DNA of 64,000 nt from NCBI GenBank assembly GCA_002354735.1, contig DEMD01000015.1:457304-521303 (forward strand), written 5' to 3'. This DNA is from Gammaproteobacteria bacterium UBA2679. Its GTDB lineage: Bacteria; Pseudomonadota; Gammaproteobacteria; Pseudomonadales; Oleiphilaceae. The notes below the pieces were generated by a model. The model did not search any database and had not been told where the DNA came from. It saw only the letters and a list, made by a program, of their open reading frames with translations. The translations under genes and the position numbers were made by a program. Position 1 is the first letter of the stretch. Every line of letters starts with the position of its first letter. This document shows positions 18,801-29,482 of this stretch, piece after piece.

Positions 18801-18936
18801 CGGCCTTCACTGTCGGCTGTTCGCCCTTGGCAGCCACACCCCAGGCCTGAAGAATCTGCGCATCCTCGGGGCACAGCCGCTCAGCATCGAGCAGCGACTG
18901 GCGGAAGTAGCGGGTCATTCTATGCAGCTCGTCCAT
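15865..18936 (-). CDS. SF1 DNA2/NAM7-like helicase with large coiled-coil insertion
   Basis: A 1023-residue nucleic-acid-dependent ATPase. Walker A is NGPPGTGKTTLLR near residue 300, Walker B IVDEAGQ near 713. The C-terminal SF1 motifs include VGTVHALQGAERMLVLFSS and NVAVSRARDFFIVFG, as in Upf1/DNA2-like helicases. The roughly 400-residue gap between motifs I and II holds a long charged helical stretch (LKAELEDLFGSES, LDQIRKSIAELEVNED) that looks like a coiled coil. The N-terminal 250 residues are not recognised. Such proteins are often found alone or in defence loci; no partner gene is seen here. ATG at 18936 has AAGGA ten bases upstream; an in-frame start at 18996 is less likely. Confidence 0.85.
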   Translation of the reverse strand: MDELHRMTRYFRQSLLDAERLCPEDAQILQAWGVAAKGEQPTVKAGLLAVDQIAWHTGWVDEATAAAVFEVFDRKSGNGKHPETASLVMFPRVDLLESKGGRRNSYKRAVLMPLVVFVELNRDGELTPGKMAPSMPRLWLSPNGSQNIPLGEFAALNEYLSRTSFEAVKCWQDLVDFAEGMVTAVTGSDFQEQLHDEYTCSPQAMLLIEPPVSGARNHMVQVLENIENGDAPSALYRRFISREAEPLQPLMDEAQHREAASRHLGQMTGEFPLSPKQRIALHHQITNGGEGALLAVNGPPGTGKTTLLRSVVANLFVSSALQEQEPPIIVAASNNNQAVTNILDSFAKIDEADIEASLRGRWLPELSTYGLYCCSSALANERNAFAFHGPRGEGVMAAMQTARYLEAAEPEFLNKASAWHEQDIATVAEARALLLEALRATEADMLKGYELLDGLQTLKAELEDLFGSESALLASLDQIRKSIAELEVNEDALLDQLDTFHRAWRARSYWNKLLSWVPFVARKNALENARQLNEWLINLESWSDIDVERHYRAAIGDVKKNTILAVAQIERIQRFSQKYFEQKHQLEAWMNRHAPKNPVDEPADDAPERQSLAALRERLESIQDCSLRFTAFKLATHYWEARWLEETRSFVNSEDADGRSPAKILRKWRRYAKLTPCFVSTLYMVPSFFTAFEKVNALWKGIPLFGKIDLLIVDEAGQVLPEVAAATFALAKQALVVGDTNQIEPVWNVPASIDRANLERFGLLQGEADHDEFWLRSGLMASVGNLMGVAQRQSRFHQLETLQRGLYLTEHRRCHDSIISYCNSLVYQGVLEPLRGNPLRAGPWPQFGLCPIKGSSKSKGGSRVNDKEAVAIARWLADNRQQIVAYVRSNASDAVDAMDDSDILTTQVGIITPFAKQAIRIRQALRQHGLPTITVGTVHALQGAERMLVLFSSVYAQGDGAISRFYDASPHMLNVAVSRARDFFIVFGDPDSFGVGPAGSPSTQLRALLAPLETTTPASLEPA

Positions 18937-19137
18937 GATGTTCACGTCCTTGTTATAGTTGCCTGATAGGCTGGCCTGGCGGGAGAGCCGAATCATAAGG
19001 GATAGGCTGTACAGAAGCGATAGCCGTTAGGGCGCCGCGAATCATGCGCGCCATTCTTTCAGCTGCTACGTACCTTCACAGGCAGAAGCGAGCGTTTATC
19101 GACTTCGAGGCAAACGCTGCGAAACAAGGAGTGCAGG

Positions 19138-19842
19138 ATGTGTGGATATGTGAGACGCGCGCTCGAAACCGCTGAACTGGAACGACTGCTGGAAAAGATA
19201 GGGCTCGAAACGCTCACAGATGACTTGTTTGCTCGAAGCCCAGGTTCGGTCGAACATTTCTATCCAGCGTTCGGAGCGAACCCCAATCGGAAGATCCGCA
19301 ACCTGATCATCCAGGTGGACGGGACGCCAACGCTGGTGGATGCCACCTGGTGGTTCGACTGTACTGCCGAAGGCGATGAGCTAAGGGTAGGTAAGCGGAC
19401 GTCTTTCAATGCCCGTAACCTGGATTCCCCGTTCTGGAAGGGCGCACTTCGGCACCACCGTGGCCTGGTGACCGCTACCGGGATAGGGGAGTCGAAAGTT
19501 GTAGACGGCAGGAAGCATCAGTACCTGATGATTGGCACAGAGCCCTTCCTCCTGGGCGCGCTGTATCGGCCATTTCCCAACGGGCACTTCAGCTGCGCAG
19601 TCATCACCCGCGACGCGCATTTGAAAATGGAGCCGTATCATGACAAAGCCTTCCCGCTCTTCATCCCGGCAACGAAAGATTTCGTTCAGCTCTGGCTTGA
19701 TGAATCAGTAAATCACAGTGAGGTGATCGACGAGCTGCTGGCGCACCCAAAGTTGACGGCCAGCCTCCAGGTCGAAGAGGTAAAGACCTTCAAAGGTGGA
19801 TCGGTGAGCGAACTGGCTACGGTGCTGGAGGCTGATGACTGA
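19138..19842 (+). CDS. SRAP/HMCES-family protein (YedK-like), divergent
   Basis: A 234-residue protein beginning MCGY, so that Cys becomes the N-terminal residue after Met removal; in SRAP proteins this Cys forms a thiazolidine crosslink with abasic sites in single-stranded DNA. The other key residues appear kept: the Asn of SFNARNLDSPFW, the Glu in ATGIGESK (usual motif GFYEW), and the His in EPYHDKAFPLF (usual motif HDRMP). Two of these motifs are clearly altered, which marks a divergent branch. Role: protection of abasic sites during replication. It stands alone between the SF1 helicase and the phytase gene. Confidence 0.85.
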   Translation: MCGYVRRALETAELERLLEKIGLETLTDDLFARSPGSVEHFYPAFGANPNRKIRNLIIQVDGTPTLVDATWWFDCTAEGDELRVGKRTSFNARNLDSPFWKGALRHHRGLVTATGIGESKVVDGRKHQYLMIGTEPFLLGALYRPFPNGHFSCAVITRDAHLKMEPYHDKAFPLFIPATKDFVQLWLDESVNHSEVIDELLAHPKLTASLQVEEVKTFKGGSVSELATVLEADD

Positions 19843-19865
19843 ACCGCACCGTAGCCAGGTGCTGT

Positions 19866-22043
19866 TCAGGGCGCTACCACATCCCTCCAGCTTACCATTT
19901 TGAAGTTCTGGTTTAACGGTTCATAGCTGCTGTTGATGTTGTACCAGTCCTGCGCGATCAGCATCCCCTCTGGATACAGCGGCCCAAGATTCGCAGCGAC
20001 GATATGAATGCCATCGCTGTCACTGGCGCCATCCACGCCCCGACTATCGTCACCAATGATGGCGAACTTTCCTGCGTAGGCGCCGCTCTGGAGCAGATCG
20101 TACAGCACATAGGTGTTGTTGCCCTGGCTCGATGCCACCAGATATTTCGTGCTGCCATTGTCATAGATCGCAAGACCCTCGACATCAGCCACCAGCCTGT
20201 CACCGTCTACGGGAGCGAACATAATGCCGTCTGCGCTGCCGCTTTCTTCAGCGCTGAACTGCCAGATGCCGGCGTCTTCTTCACCCAGAAAAAGCACGCC
20301 ATCCGCATCGCTGGCCACGCAGCCTTCAGGTTGGCTGGACACACTCAGCTCACGGACGATTTCGCCTTCGACACCAGTCTCGGTCAGCTTCAACCGCCAC
20401 TGTTCCACACGACCGCTCTTGCCATTGATGAACACATAGGGCGTGCCATCGACTGCCTGATACATGCAAAGGCCATAGACTTCATCCAGATTGCTCTGCA
20501 ACTCCGGTGCATCGGGATGCACATTCGGACCGATAGCCGCCAAGGGTTGAATGGGATCCTGGCCTGCCTCCGCTGCCTGAATCCGGTAAAGCGCAATTGT
20601 ATTCAGCGCACGATTGGACGCAGCGGCGAGCGCTATGGTCGTTCCGTCCCAGTTGGTGACATTGGCGCGCAGATCGACGTTGTTTGGTTCTCCCTCTTCG
20701 AGATACTGCAGCTGCTGGCCTTCCAAATCATAAGCGAGCAATCCGCCCTGCTTATCAGTTGCGATAATCAGGCTCCTGGCTGGATCCTCTGTGTTCAGCC
20801 AGAACGCAGGATCATCTGCGGCGTCGCCATCATTGTCGACGGCCTGGGTTTCGCCCGTGGCCCGCACAAGTTGCACTTCAGGTACTTCGAGTTCGCGATG
20901 CGATAGTAGACGACTCTGAGGCAGGCCTGCTGCTGTGAGGGAGTTTGCAAGATCGCTGGTCAGCAACCGTTCGTAAAGCGGCTCTGCCCTGCCTGTGTTC
21001 GCCAGCCATAAGACATCGGGCGCGACAGCGAGAGATTTGGCTTCGTCGAAGCCCGCTACATTGAGTGTCGTTGCGTAGTTGTAGTTGATGCGGTCATAGA
21101 GCAGAAAGCCTGCCCCCTCATCAGCGACAATGAGATACCCTGTGCCATTCTCCATATAAGCCAGGTCGAGGCCTTCGACCTCCTGCAGTCGTCCCAGGGG
21201 TTCGATACCGGCGACAAGTTGTCGGCCTTTAACGTTCTCAGGGGAGGCGCCGTAAGCCCACACGCCCACCTCCTGTTCGGCGACGAATAACGTAGAACGC
21301 TCATCGTCGACAATGCAGGCGCTCAGTTCGCCGCCCACATCGAATTGCCGCACAGCGAGTGCAGCACCTGCATCATCCTTGACAGCGCTGATAATCGTCG
21401 AGCCGTCATAGCTCAGCTTGTACTGGCTCGTCAGGCCGTCTTCAGCGAAGGCGGTTACCGTGAGTTCGTCGGTGGTCACGTTCTTGTGCAGGCACAGTCC
21501 GGCTGGCTCGAATCCTATATCCATGGCACCAAGGCTTGTAACGGGCGCAACGGTATCAGCACCGACAGCAAAAAAGCCAATGGCAGATGCATCAGGTAGC
21601 CCAACGGCGAGTAGATCGATGCTGTTACCCTTGCCATCATTGATGCCATAGCGAATATCAGCGCCCTGGACGGCCTGGCTGTCATCACGCCAGATTTCGG
21701 CACCGGAAGCATCGAAGATGGCCATGCCATCATCTTCGAGAGTTGCCACCAGTCGGTTGGCTGTGGCGTCCTGGGTGCTGACCCAGACAGCGGCATCGGA
21801 AAAATCTGCGTAACTCTCTGAAGTGGCACCCTGCGTGGTCAACGCGCCTGGCTCTGTAGGATCTGTAGGATCTGCAGGTTGTGCTGGCTCGGCTGGCTGC
21901 GCAGGATCTGCAGGCGCTGCCGGTGCTGCGGGTGCTGGCTGATCAACGGCGGTGGGTGCGTTGGTAAGCTTGCTGTCCTTGTTATCGTCGCTGCAGCCGG
22001 CCAGTAAAATGGCTGCCAGGCTGAAGGTTACGCGGAATTTCAT
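19866..22043 (-). CDS. Two-domain beta-propeller phytase-like lipoprotein
   Basis: A 725-residue exported lipoprotein (lipobox LLAGC, residues about 13-17) followed by an Ala/Pro/Asp-rich linker of repeated PADPAQPAEPAQ-type units. Two 3-phytase-like beta-propeller domains follow. The second, from about residue 405, keeps the hallmark DDPAFWLNTEDP, ATDKQGGLLAYDLEG and EPNNVDLR, which in Bacillus phytase bind Ca2+ and phosphate. The first (from about residue 70) has DAAVWVSTQDAT and looks degenerate. The family releases phosphate from phytate; dual-domain forms are known in aquatic bacteria. Expected location is the outer membrane, surface or periplasm. It is convergent with the SRAP gene, only 23 nt away. 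Confidence 0.88.
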   Translation of the reverse strand: MKFRVTFSLAAILLAGCSDDNKDSKLTNAPTAVDQPAPAAPAAPADPAQPAEPAQPADPTDPTEPGALTTQGATSESYADFSDAAVWVSTQDATANRLVATLEDDGMAIFDASGAEIWRDDSQAVQGADIRYGINDGKGNSIDLLAVGLPDASAIGFFAVGADTVAPVTSLGAMDIGFEPAGLCLHKNVTTDELTVTAFAEDGLTSQYKLSYDGSTIISAVKDDAGAALAVRQFDVGGELSACIVDDERSTLFVAEQEVGVWAYGASPENVKGRQLVAGIEPLGRLQEVEGLDLAYMENGTGYLIVADEGAGFLLYDRINYNYATTLNVAGFDEAKSLAVAPDVLWLANTGRAEPLYERLLTSDLANSLTAAGLPQSRLLSHRELEVPEVQLVRATGETQAVDNDGDAADDPAFWLNTEDPARSLIIATDKQGGLLAYDLEGQQLQYLEEGEPNNVDLRANVTNWDGTTIALAAASNRALNTIALYRIQAAEAGQDPIQPLAAIGPNVHPDAPELQSNLDEVYGLCMYQAVDGTPYVFINGKSGRVEQWRLKLTETGVEGEIVRELSVSSQPEGCVASDADGVLFLGEEDAGIWQFSAEESGSADGIMFAPVDGDRLVADVEGLAIYDNGSTKYLVASSQGNNTYVLYDLLQSGAYAGKFAIIGDDSRGVDGASDSDGIHIVAANLGPLYPEGMLIAQDWYNINSSYEPLNQNFKMVSWRDVVAP

Positions 22044-22276
22044 TCGATGCCGTCCTGTCTGGAGAATGCGTTTTGGAGAGTCCGTCGGTGTATCGGCTCT
22101 GCGAGACAGGTCAGCTTAAGTCGTTATTATTGCGAGTTTATTACGGCTAGCGTCTTCCAAACATTCGCGATGGTGGCAGCTTATCGCCATAAATTGCGGT
22201 TTCAGCCAGTGTCGGATTACTGTTTCACTGATATCCTGTATCTTCGTTTTCAGTGTTCATTTCGGAGCTTTGCAAA

Positions 22277-22843
22277 ATGCCTAGAGCAGGTGAGATAAAA
22301 AAGGGTGTGGCGGTTGAGTATGATGGCAAGGTCTACCTGGTCAGGGACATAGAGCGCTCTGTGCCACAGGGTCGAGCGGGCGGCAGTCTTTATCGCATGC
22401 GCATGTACGATGTGGTTACCAATGCCAAGCTGGACGAGACCTTCAAAGATACGGACATGCTGAACTATGCCGATCTCACCCGCCGGCCCGTCATGTTCTC
22501 GTATGCCGATGGCGATGAATTCGTGTTCATGGACACTGAAGACTACACGCAGTACAGCCTCAACAGAGCGCCGATTGACGACGAGCTGATGTTCGTCAGT
22601 GAAGAGACTCAGGGCCTGCAGATTGTCCTGGTCGGCGAGAAGCCAGTCACGCTGGATCTACCTTCTACGGTCGAGCTCGTGATCACTGAAACTGACCCCT
22701 CAGTGAAGGGTGGTTCAGCAACGGCGAGAACCAAGCCCGCCACGCTTTCGACAGGCCTGGTTGTTCAGGTTCCTGAGCATATCTCCTCCGGAGACCGAAT
22801 CGTCGTGAACGTCGAAGAACGTAAGTTCCTGCGCCGCGCGTAA
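22277..22843 (+). CDS. yeiP: EF-P-like translation factor EfpL (YeiP)
   Basis: A 188-residue EF-P paralog that relieves ribosome stalling. [18 protein letters not shown] starts the KOW-like domain I; the loop tip [14 protein letters not shown] has Arg in the position where canonical EF-P has a modified Lys, which marks the EfpL/YeiP class. [19 protein letters not shown] and [17 protein letters not shown] belong to the two OB domains. ATG at 22277 aligns with E. coli YeiP and has GGAG nine bases upstream; an in-frame ATG at 22253 is too early. The next gene tpm starts 20 nt downstream on the same strand, so the two are probably co-transcribed. Confidence 0.95.
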   Translation: MPRAGEIKKGVAVEYDGKVYLVRDIERSVPQGRAGGSLYRMRMYDVVTNAKLDETFKDTDMLNYADLTRRPVMFSYADGDEFVFMDTEDYTQYSLNRAPIDDELMFVSEETQGLQIVLVGEKPVTLDLPSTVELVITETDPSVKGGSATARTKPATLSTGLVVQVPEHISSGDRIVVNVEERKFLRRA

Positions 22844-22863
22844 GCCGCTTGTAAGGGGGTAGC

Positions 22864-23502
22864 ATGGACAGTGGCTTCTGGCATGAGAAATGGACGCAGA
22901 AGGAACTCGGATTTCATCGGAGCCAGCCGAACCCCCTATTGGTCAAGCATTTCGACAAGCTCGGCTTGTCCCCCGACAGTCGCATATTTTTGCCCCTGTG
23001 CGGCAAGACTCGTGACATCAGCTGGCTGCTTGGCCATGGCTATCGGGTAGTCGGTTCTGAACTGGTTGCTACAGCAGTTGATCAGCTGTTTGAAGAGCTC
23101 GACATCGTGCCAACGATCAGCCAGTCAGGTCAGCTGCTTCGATACAGCGCGCATCATATCGATATTCATGTCGGCGACATATTCGAGCTGGATCAGGCCT
23201 TACTCGGCCATGTCGACGCCATCTACGATCGCGCTGCGCTCGTGGCGCTGCCGGAACGGATGCGCACGCGCTACGCCAAACACCTCATGGCCATCAGCGA
23301 AAACGCGCCGCAATTATTGATCACCTTTGAGTACGACCAGACGGTTATGAATGGGCCCCCATTCGCCGTGGATGCGGCAGAAGTGAGTCGCCACTACGAT
23401 GATCACTATGAGGTGAGCCTGGTTTCAAATACACCTGTGGAAGGCGGTTTGAAAGGCCAGTTTGCAGCCGATGAGCTCGTGTGGGTGCTCCACAGAAACT
23501 GA
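22864..23502 (+). CDS. tpm: Thiopurine S-methyltransferase
   Basis: A 212-residue SAM-dependent methyltransferase of the bacterial TPMT family. FWHEKWTQKELGFHRSQPNPLL at the N-terminus and the SAM loop IFLPLCGKTRDISWLLGHGYRVVGSELV are diagnostic; YDRAALVALPERMR is the third family motif. Members methylate thiols and selenium or tellurium compounds and can give tellurite resistance; the natural substrate is unknown. It follows yeiP by 20 nt and ends before a 138-nt gap. Confidence 0.95.
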   Translation: MDSGFWHEKWTQKELGFHRSQPNPLLVKHFDKLGLSPDSRIFLPLCGKTRDISWLLGHGYRVVGSELVATAVDQLFEELDIVPTISQSGQLLRYSAHHIDIHVGDIFELDQALLGHVDAIYDRAALVALPERMRTRYAKHLMAISENAPQLLITFEYDQTVMNGPPFAVDAAEVSRHYDDHYEVSLVSNTPVEGGLKGQFAADELVWVLHRN

Positions 23503-23640
23503 GCAAGCTAAGCTGTTGATATGTATTGATATCTGGCCCTGTGTTTCTGTCTATATTGTAATCAATCAGGTAAGTCTGCCTTCCAGTTCTCCCGTACCTC
23601 GAATAACAACTCATGTCATCAATTGAGCGAGGGAATGACT

Positions 23641-24558
23641 ATGAAAGCCTGGCAGATTCACAATTTTGGTGATGCAGATGTGCTGTCACTAGACGATGTA
23701 CAAAAGCCGGAGCTTGCAGAAGACGAGCTGCTGGTGCGCATCCGAGCGACCAGTATCAACCCTGTAGACTGCAAGATACGCGAAGGTAAGTTTCCGAAAG
23801 TGGGCAAGGAGGATTTGCCTGTGATCCTTGGCCGTGACGTCGCCGGTGAAGTCGAAAAAGGCAATAGCAACTTTGAGGCAGGCGAACGAGTATTCGGCAT
23901 GCCGTCCACAGATCGAGGCACTTACGCCGAGTACATCGCCATGAAACCTAGCGGAGTCGCGAAGATCCCTAATGAAATTGATTTCGCAGTGGCCGCCGGG
24001 GTTCCCCTTGTCGCGCTGACCGCATGGCAGGGCCTGTTCGACCATGGTGAACTGAAGGACGGCGAGCGTGTGCTCATCAATGGCGCAGCTGGCGGCGTCG
24101 GACATCTGGCTATCCAGTTCGCCAAACAAGCTGGCGCTACGGTTTTTGCCACAGGTCGCCGCCAGGACAAGCAGTTCCTTCAGGAGCTTGGCGCTGATCG
24201 TGCGATCGACACGGATAACGAAAGTCTCGACGTCATCGGTGACAAGGTCGACCTGGTTTTCGACTTGCTTGGAGGCGAAATCGGCAAGGCGGCCTGGCAG
24301 CACGTCAAGGATAAGGGACGAGTTATATCCACTGTCGAAGAGCCTGATGCCAAGGCGGCTGGCAAGCCTGGCGTGAAAACTGCCTTTTATCTGGCCGAGC
24401 CGAATGGTGAGCAGCTGGCGAAAGTGGCCTCGATGATGAAGGACGGTTCAGTGAAGCTTACTGTCGAGGACCGGGTATCTTTTTCGGATATTCCGAAGGC
24501 ACAACGCGAACTCGAGAACGCGCACACCCAGGGCAAGATCGTGGTTGAGATGGCCTGA
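23641..24558 (+). CDS. Zinc-independent MDR oxidoreductase (quinone oxidoreductase-like)
   Basis: A 305-residue medium-chain dehydrogenase/reductase. GroES-like N-terminal half with MKAWQIHNFGDADVLSLDD, NPVDCKIREG and LGRDVAGEVE; Rossmann half with INGAAGGVGHLAIQFAKQAGATVFATG. The catalytic-zinc ligands of alcohol dehydrogenases are absent, and the overall shape fits NADPH-dependent quinone or enoyl reductases. ATG at 23641 is chosen over the TTG at 23623 and the ATG at 23635 because GAGGGA sits seven bases upstream. It stands alone, convergent with the acetoacetyl-CoA synthetase gene. Confidence 0.9.
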   Translation: MKAWQIHNFGDADVLSLDDVQKPELAEDELLVRIRATSINPVDCKIREGKFPKVGKEDLPVILGRDVAGEVEKGNSNFEAGERVFGMPSTDRGTYAEYIAMKPSGVAKIPNEIDFAVAAGVPLVALTAWQGLFDHGELKDGERVLINGAAGGVGHLAIQFAKQAGATVFATGRRQDKQFLQELGADRAIDTDNESLDVIGDKVDLVFDLLGGEIGKAAWQHVKDKGRVISTVEEPDAKAAGKPGVKTAFYLAEPNGEQLAKVASMMKDGSVKLTVEDRVSFSDIPKAQRELENAHTQGKIVVEMA

Positions 24559-24587
24559 CCGGAGTACACCAGCTGAGGCCAGCCGCC

Positions 24588-26639
<2,052 letters not shown>

Positions 26640-26649
26640 GTCTGTGGTC

Positions 26650-27429
26650 CTATTGCATGTGCCAGCCGTGGCTTACCACGACTGACTGGCCCGTGAGCGC
26701 GGCGGAAGGAAACGCCGCCAGCTGAGCTGCCAGTTCAGCGACATCCTCCAGGCTGGTAAACTGTCCATCCACGGTATTCCTGAGCATGACATCACTGACG
26801 ACGGCGGCTTCAGAGATGCCGAGTTCGATTGCCTGTTGCGGGATCTGCTGTTCCACCAGCGGCGTGCGTACGTAACCAGGGCATATGATGTTGCTCCTGA
26901 CGCCATATTCTGCACCCTCACGCGCCACTGCGCGGCAAAGGCCGAGCAGCGCGTGCTTGGCCGCCACATACGGCGATTTCAGCGGCGAGGCTTCCAGAGA
27001 GTGCACCGAGCCCATGAAGAGAATGGTCCCGCTGCGGGACTCGTACATGTGTTGCAAGGCGGCTCGCGTTAACAGAAATGCGCCGTTCAGATGAACGTCC
27101 AGTACGCGTTGCCAGTCGGCATACGCGAGCTTGTGTATTGGATCGATGTGCTGGACGCCAGCATTCGCTATGGCGACGTCCAGACGGCCCCAGCGATCGA
27201 CGACTGATTGCACACCGGCCTCGACGGAGGCTTCATCCGTCACGTCCATGTGCAAGGCTATCGCATTGCCGCCGGCGGAGCAGATTCTAGCCACTGTCTC
27301 GCTGGTGCTGGCCTTGTCCAGGTCGGCTACGGCGACGCGTGCGCCTTCTCTGGCGAAGCGCTCGGCTAGTGCTCTGCCAATACCGCGCCCAGCGCCTGTA
27401 ATCAATGCCGTCTGTTTGTCCAGAAGCAT
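26650..27429 (-). CDS. bdhA: 3-Hydroxybutyrate dehydrogenase (SDR)
   Basis: A 259-residue short-chain dehydrogenase oxidising (R)-3-hydroxybutyrate to acetoacetate with NAD. TGAGRGIGRALA is the cofactor loop; the catalytic triad is in SVHSLEASPLKSPYVAAKHALLG (Ser, Tyr, Lys). The substrate-specific stretch PGYVRTPLVEQQIPQQA and the C-terminal ALTGQSVVVSHGWHMQ are near-diagnostic for this enzyme. ATG at 27429 has AAAGGAG eight bases upstream; in-frame extension to 27540 gives no recognised sequence. Neighbours are a TRAP transporter upstream and acetoacetyl-CoA synthetase downstream, forming a ketone-body unit. Confidence 0.95.
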   Translation of the reverse strand: MLLDKQTALITGAGRGIGRALAERFAREGARVAVADLDKASTSETVARICSAGGNAIALHMDVTDEASVEAGVQSVVDRWGRLDVAIANAGVQHIDPIHKLAYADWQRVLDVHLNGAFLLTRAALQHMYESRSGTILFMGSVHSLEASPLKSPYVAAKHALLGLCRAVAREGAEYGVRSNIICPGYVRTPLVEQQIPQQAIELGISEAAVVSDVMLRNTVDGQFTSLEDVAELAAQLAAFPSAALTGQSVVVSHGWHMQ

Positions 27430-27478
27430 CAGTTGGTCTCCTTTCGAGTTATTCTGCGTGGATGTTGAAGTTATTGGA

Positions 27479-28849
27479 TCAGGAGCCGCCGTACACTTCG
27501 TTAGGCAGCCAGGTCGCCAGCGGGGCGAACCAGAATACAAGCGTCAGACCCAGCAGCTGAATGAGAATGAATGGCAGGACGCCGAGATAAATATGCCTGG
27601 TCGTGATGCCGGGTGGGCAGACGCCCTTGATGTAGAAGAGGGCGAAGCCTACTGGTGGCGTCAGGAACGAGGTCTGCAGGCAGATGGCGAACAGTATGGC
27701 AAACCACACCGGCTCCACACCGAGCGAAAACACGACCGGTGCGACCAGCGGCAGAATGATCAGCGTGATCTCGACCCAGTCGAGAAAGAACCCCAACAGG
27801 AAGGTGATGAACAGGATCGCGAGCAGAATGCCATTAGGACCGAAGGGCATGCCGGTGATCAGGTCACGGATGACATCGTCACCACCCAGGCCACGCAATA
27901 CGGCGGCAAAGACAGTCGCGCCAACGAATATGCCGAAGATGAAGGCAGTGGTGCGACTGGTCTGATACAGGGCCTCCCTCAGCACTGTTCCACTGAGATT
28001 GCGACTGAAGAAGGCCATCAGCATTGCGCCGGCCGCCCCAACTGCAGAGGCCTCTGTGGTCGTGGCGATGCCGAAGAAGATCGACCCCAACACGGCAATA
28101 ATCAAAATCATCGGGGGCAGGATCGAACGTGCAGCTTCGAGCAGCACGCGTGCATTCAGCCGCTCCCTGTTTTCCGGTACGGGCGCCAGGTCTGGCTTCA
28201 GCCAGGCTGCGATGACGATGTAGAGAATATACATCAGCCCCAGCATGAGCCCTGGGATCAGCGCACCCATGAACAGTTTGCCCACTGAGGCCTCGGAGGT
28301 TCCGAGACGGTCTGACATGAGCACGAGCATGATGCTTGGTGGCACCAGTATGCCCAGTGTGCCAACAGAGCAGGCAGTGCCCACAGCCAGAGACTTGTTG
28401 TAGTTGGCCTGCATCATCGGCCCTAACGACAACATGCCGAGCAGCACCACGGAGGCCCCCACGATGCCGGTAGACGCCGCCAGCAGGATGCCGACCACGA
28501 CGACTGTGATGGCATAGCCACCCCGAAGCGGGCCGAGGACTTTCACCATGCTGTGCATGAGTCGTTCGGCAATGCCGGAGCGTTCCAGCATGATACCCAT
28601 GAAGATGAACAGCGGCAGCGCCACCATGAGTTCATTGGCAATGATGCCGTACAGCCGCGCATCAAGTACGCCGATCGTGCCGTCCCAGGTAAACCACAAG
28701 TCAGCATCGTAATATTCAACGAGTACATGGCCAATAATGGCAAACACCAGCCCGATACCAGCGAGCGACCAGGCAACCGGGAAGCCTGTCAACAACAGCA
28801 TCATGAAGCTTGCGAACATGGCGATGACGAGTATTTCTTCAGTGCCCAT
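27479..28849 (-). CDS. dctM: TRAP transporter large permease (DctM)
   Basis: A 456-residue integral membrane protein of about 12 segments, the transport subunit of a TRAP-type symporter. Conserved elements include LTGFPVAWSLAGIG, GIMLERSGIAERL, STGIVGASVVLLGML, GTLGILVPPSIMLVLMSD (the LVPPS core) and a final LQTSFLTPPVGFALFYIKG. It overlaps dctQ by 11 nt, so both permease subunits are translationally coupled. Driven by an ion gradient, it would move the substrate delivered by DctP across the inner membrane. Confidence 0.95.
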   Translation of the reverse strand: MGTEEILVIAMFASFMMLLLTGFPVAWSLAGIGLVFAIIGHVLVEYYDADLWFTWDGTIGVLDARLYGIIANELMVALPLFIFMGIMLERSGIAERLMHSMVKVLGPLRGGYAITVVVVGILLAASTGIVGASVVLLGMLSLGPMMQANYNKSLAVGTACSVGTLGILVPPSIMLVLMSDRLGTSEASVGKLFMGALIPGLMLGLMYILYIVIAAWLKPDLAPVPENRERLNARVLLEAARSILPPMILIIAVLGSIFFGIATTTEASAVGAAGAMLMAFFSRNLSGTVLREALYQTSRTTAFIFGIFVGATVFAAVLRGLGGDDVIRDLITGMPFGPNGILLAILFITFLLGFFLDWVEITLIILPLVAPVVFSLGVEPVWFAILFAICLQTSFLTPPVGFALFYIKGVCPPGITTRHIYLGVLPFILIQLLGLTLVFWFAPLATWLPNEVYGGS

Positions 28850-29432
28850 GAGTTGGACCCTCGCTGGGCAGAGCGCGCGGCAGACCGATGAGCAGGGTGG
28901 TGCAGCGCAATGCGCGTGACACCAGGGCGATCACGACCAGCAGCAAACCCAGAGGCATGAGACTTTTGAGCACGAAGCGGTATGGTAGTCCGCTGGGCGC
29001 CTGCGAGTCCTCTTGGTAGATATAGGCGGTCCAGGCGTAACTGCTCAGCCTGTCGATCATGAGCACGAGTATAGGCAGCGCGAGCATCACGATGCAGATG
29101 CACTCGATCCATGCCTGGGTGCGGAACGACATTTTCTCGCGCAGCACATCGACACGAACGTGATCGTCCATCACCACCGCATAGGCCAGGGTCAGCATCA
29201 GCGTTGCGCCGAAGCAATGCCAGGAAAGCTCCTCAAGTGCAATCGAGCCCCTGGCCAGGACGAAGCGGCTGAACACGTTGGCCAGCACGACGGCCAGCAT
29301 GATCAGCCAGATCCAGGAACTCAGACGGCCAATGGCCACGATGCCCCGATCGAGCTGCCGTGAAATACGGTTGCTCGGCAACTCGGGAGAAGCGGGCACG
29401 TGAGCGCCCGGAACTGTCGATTCAACCGACAT
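28839..29432 (-). CDS. dctQ: TRAP transporter small permease (DctQ)
   Basis: A 197-residue protein with four predicted membrane segments, at about residues 40-60, 75-95, 115-140 and 165-185. LEELSWHCFGATLMLTLAYAV with a preceding short acidic element and the VRVDVLREKMSF segment are typical of DctQ. It sits between the binding protein gene dctP (50 nt away) and dctM (11-nt overlap). Unusually long N-terminus (about 35 polar residues) relative to typical DctQ of 160-180 residues. Confidence 0.92.
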   Translation of the reverse strand: MSVESTVPGAHVPASPELPSNRISRQLDRGIVAIGRLSSWIWLIMLAVVLANVFSRFVLARGSIALEELSWHCFGATLMLTLAYAVVMDDHVRVDVLREKMSFRTQAWIECICIVMLALPILVLMIDRLSSYAWTAYIYQEDSQAPSGLPYRFVLKSLMPLGLLLVVIALVSRALRCTTLLIGLPRALPSEGPTHGH

Positions 29433-29482
29433 GTGATACCTCAGGAGATGTCATATCTACAGGAAAGCAGGCGCGAGTGAAC

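Noticed and set aside
20004..20906. Plus-strand open frame of 300 codons
   Set aside because: It is antisense to the phytase gene, whose motifs and codon use are clear.
27131..28288. Long plus-strand open frame of 385 codons
   Set aside because: It lies antisense to bdhA and dctM, has low-complexity Gln/Glu/Arg-rich content, and both minus-strand genes are certain.
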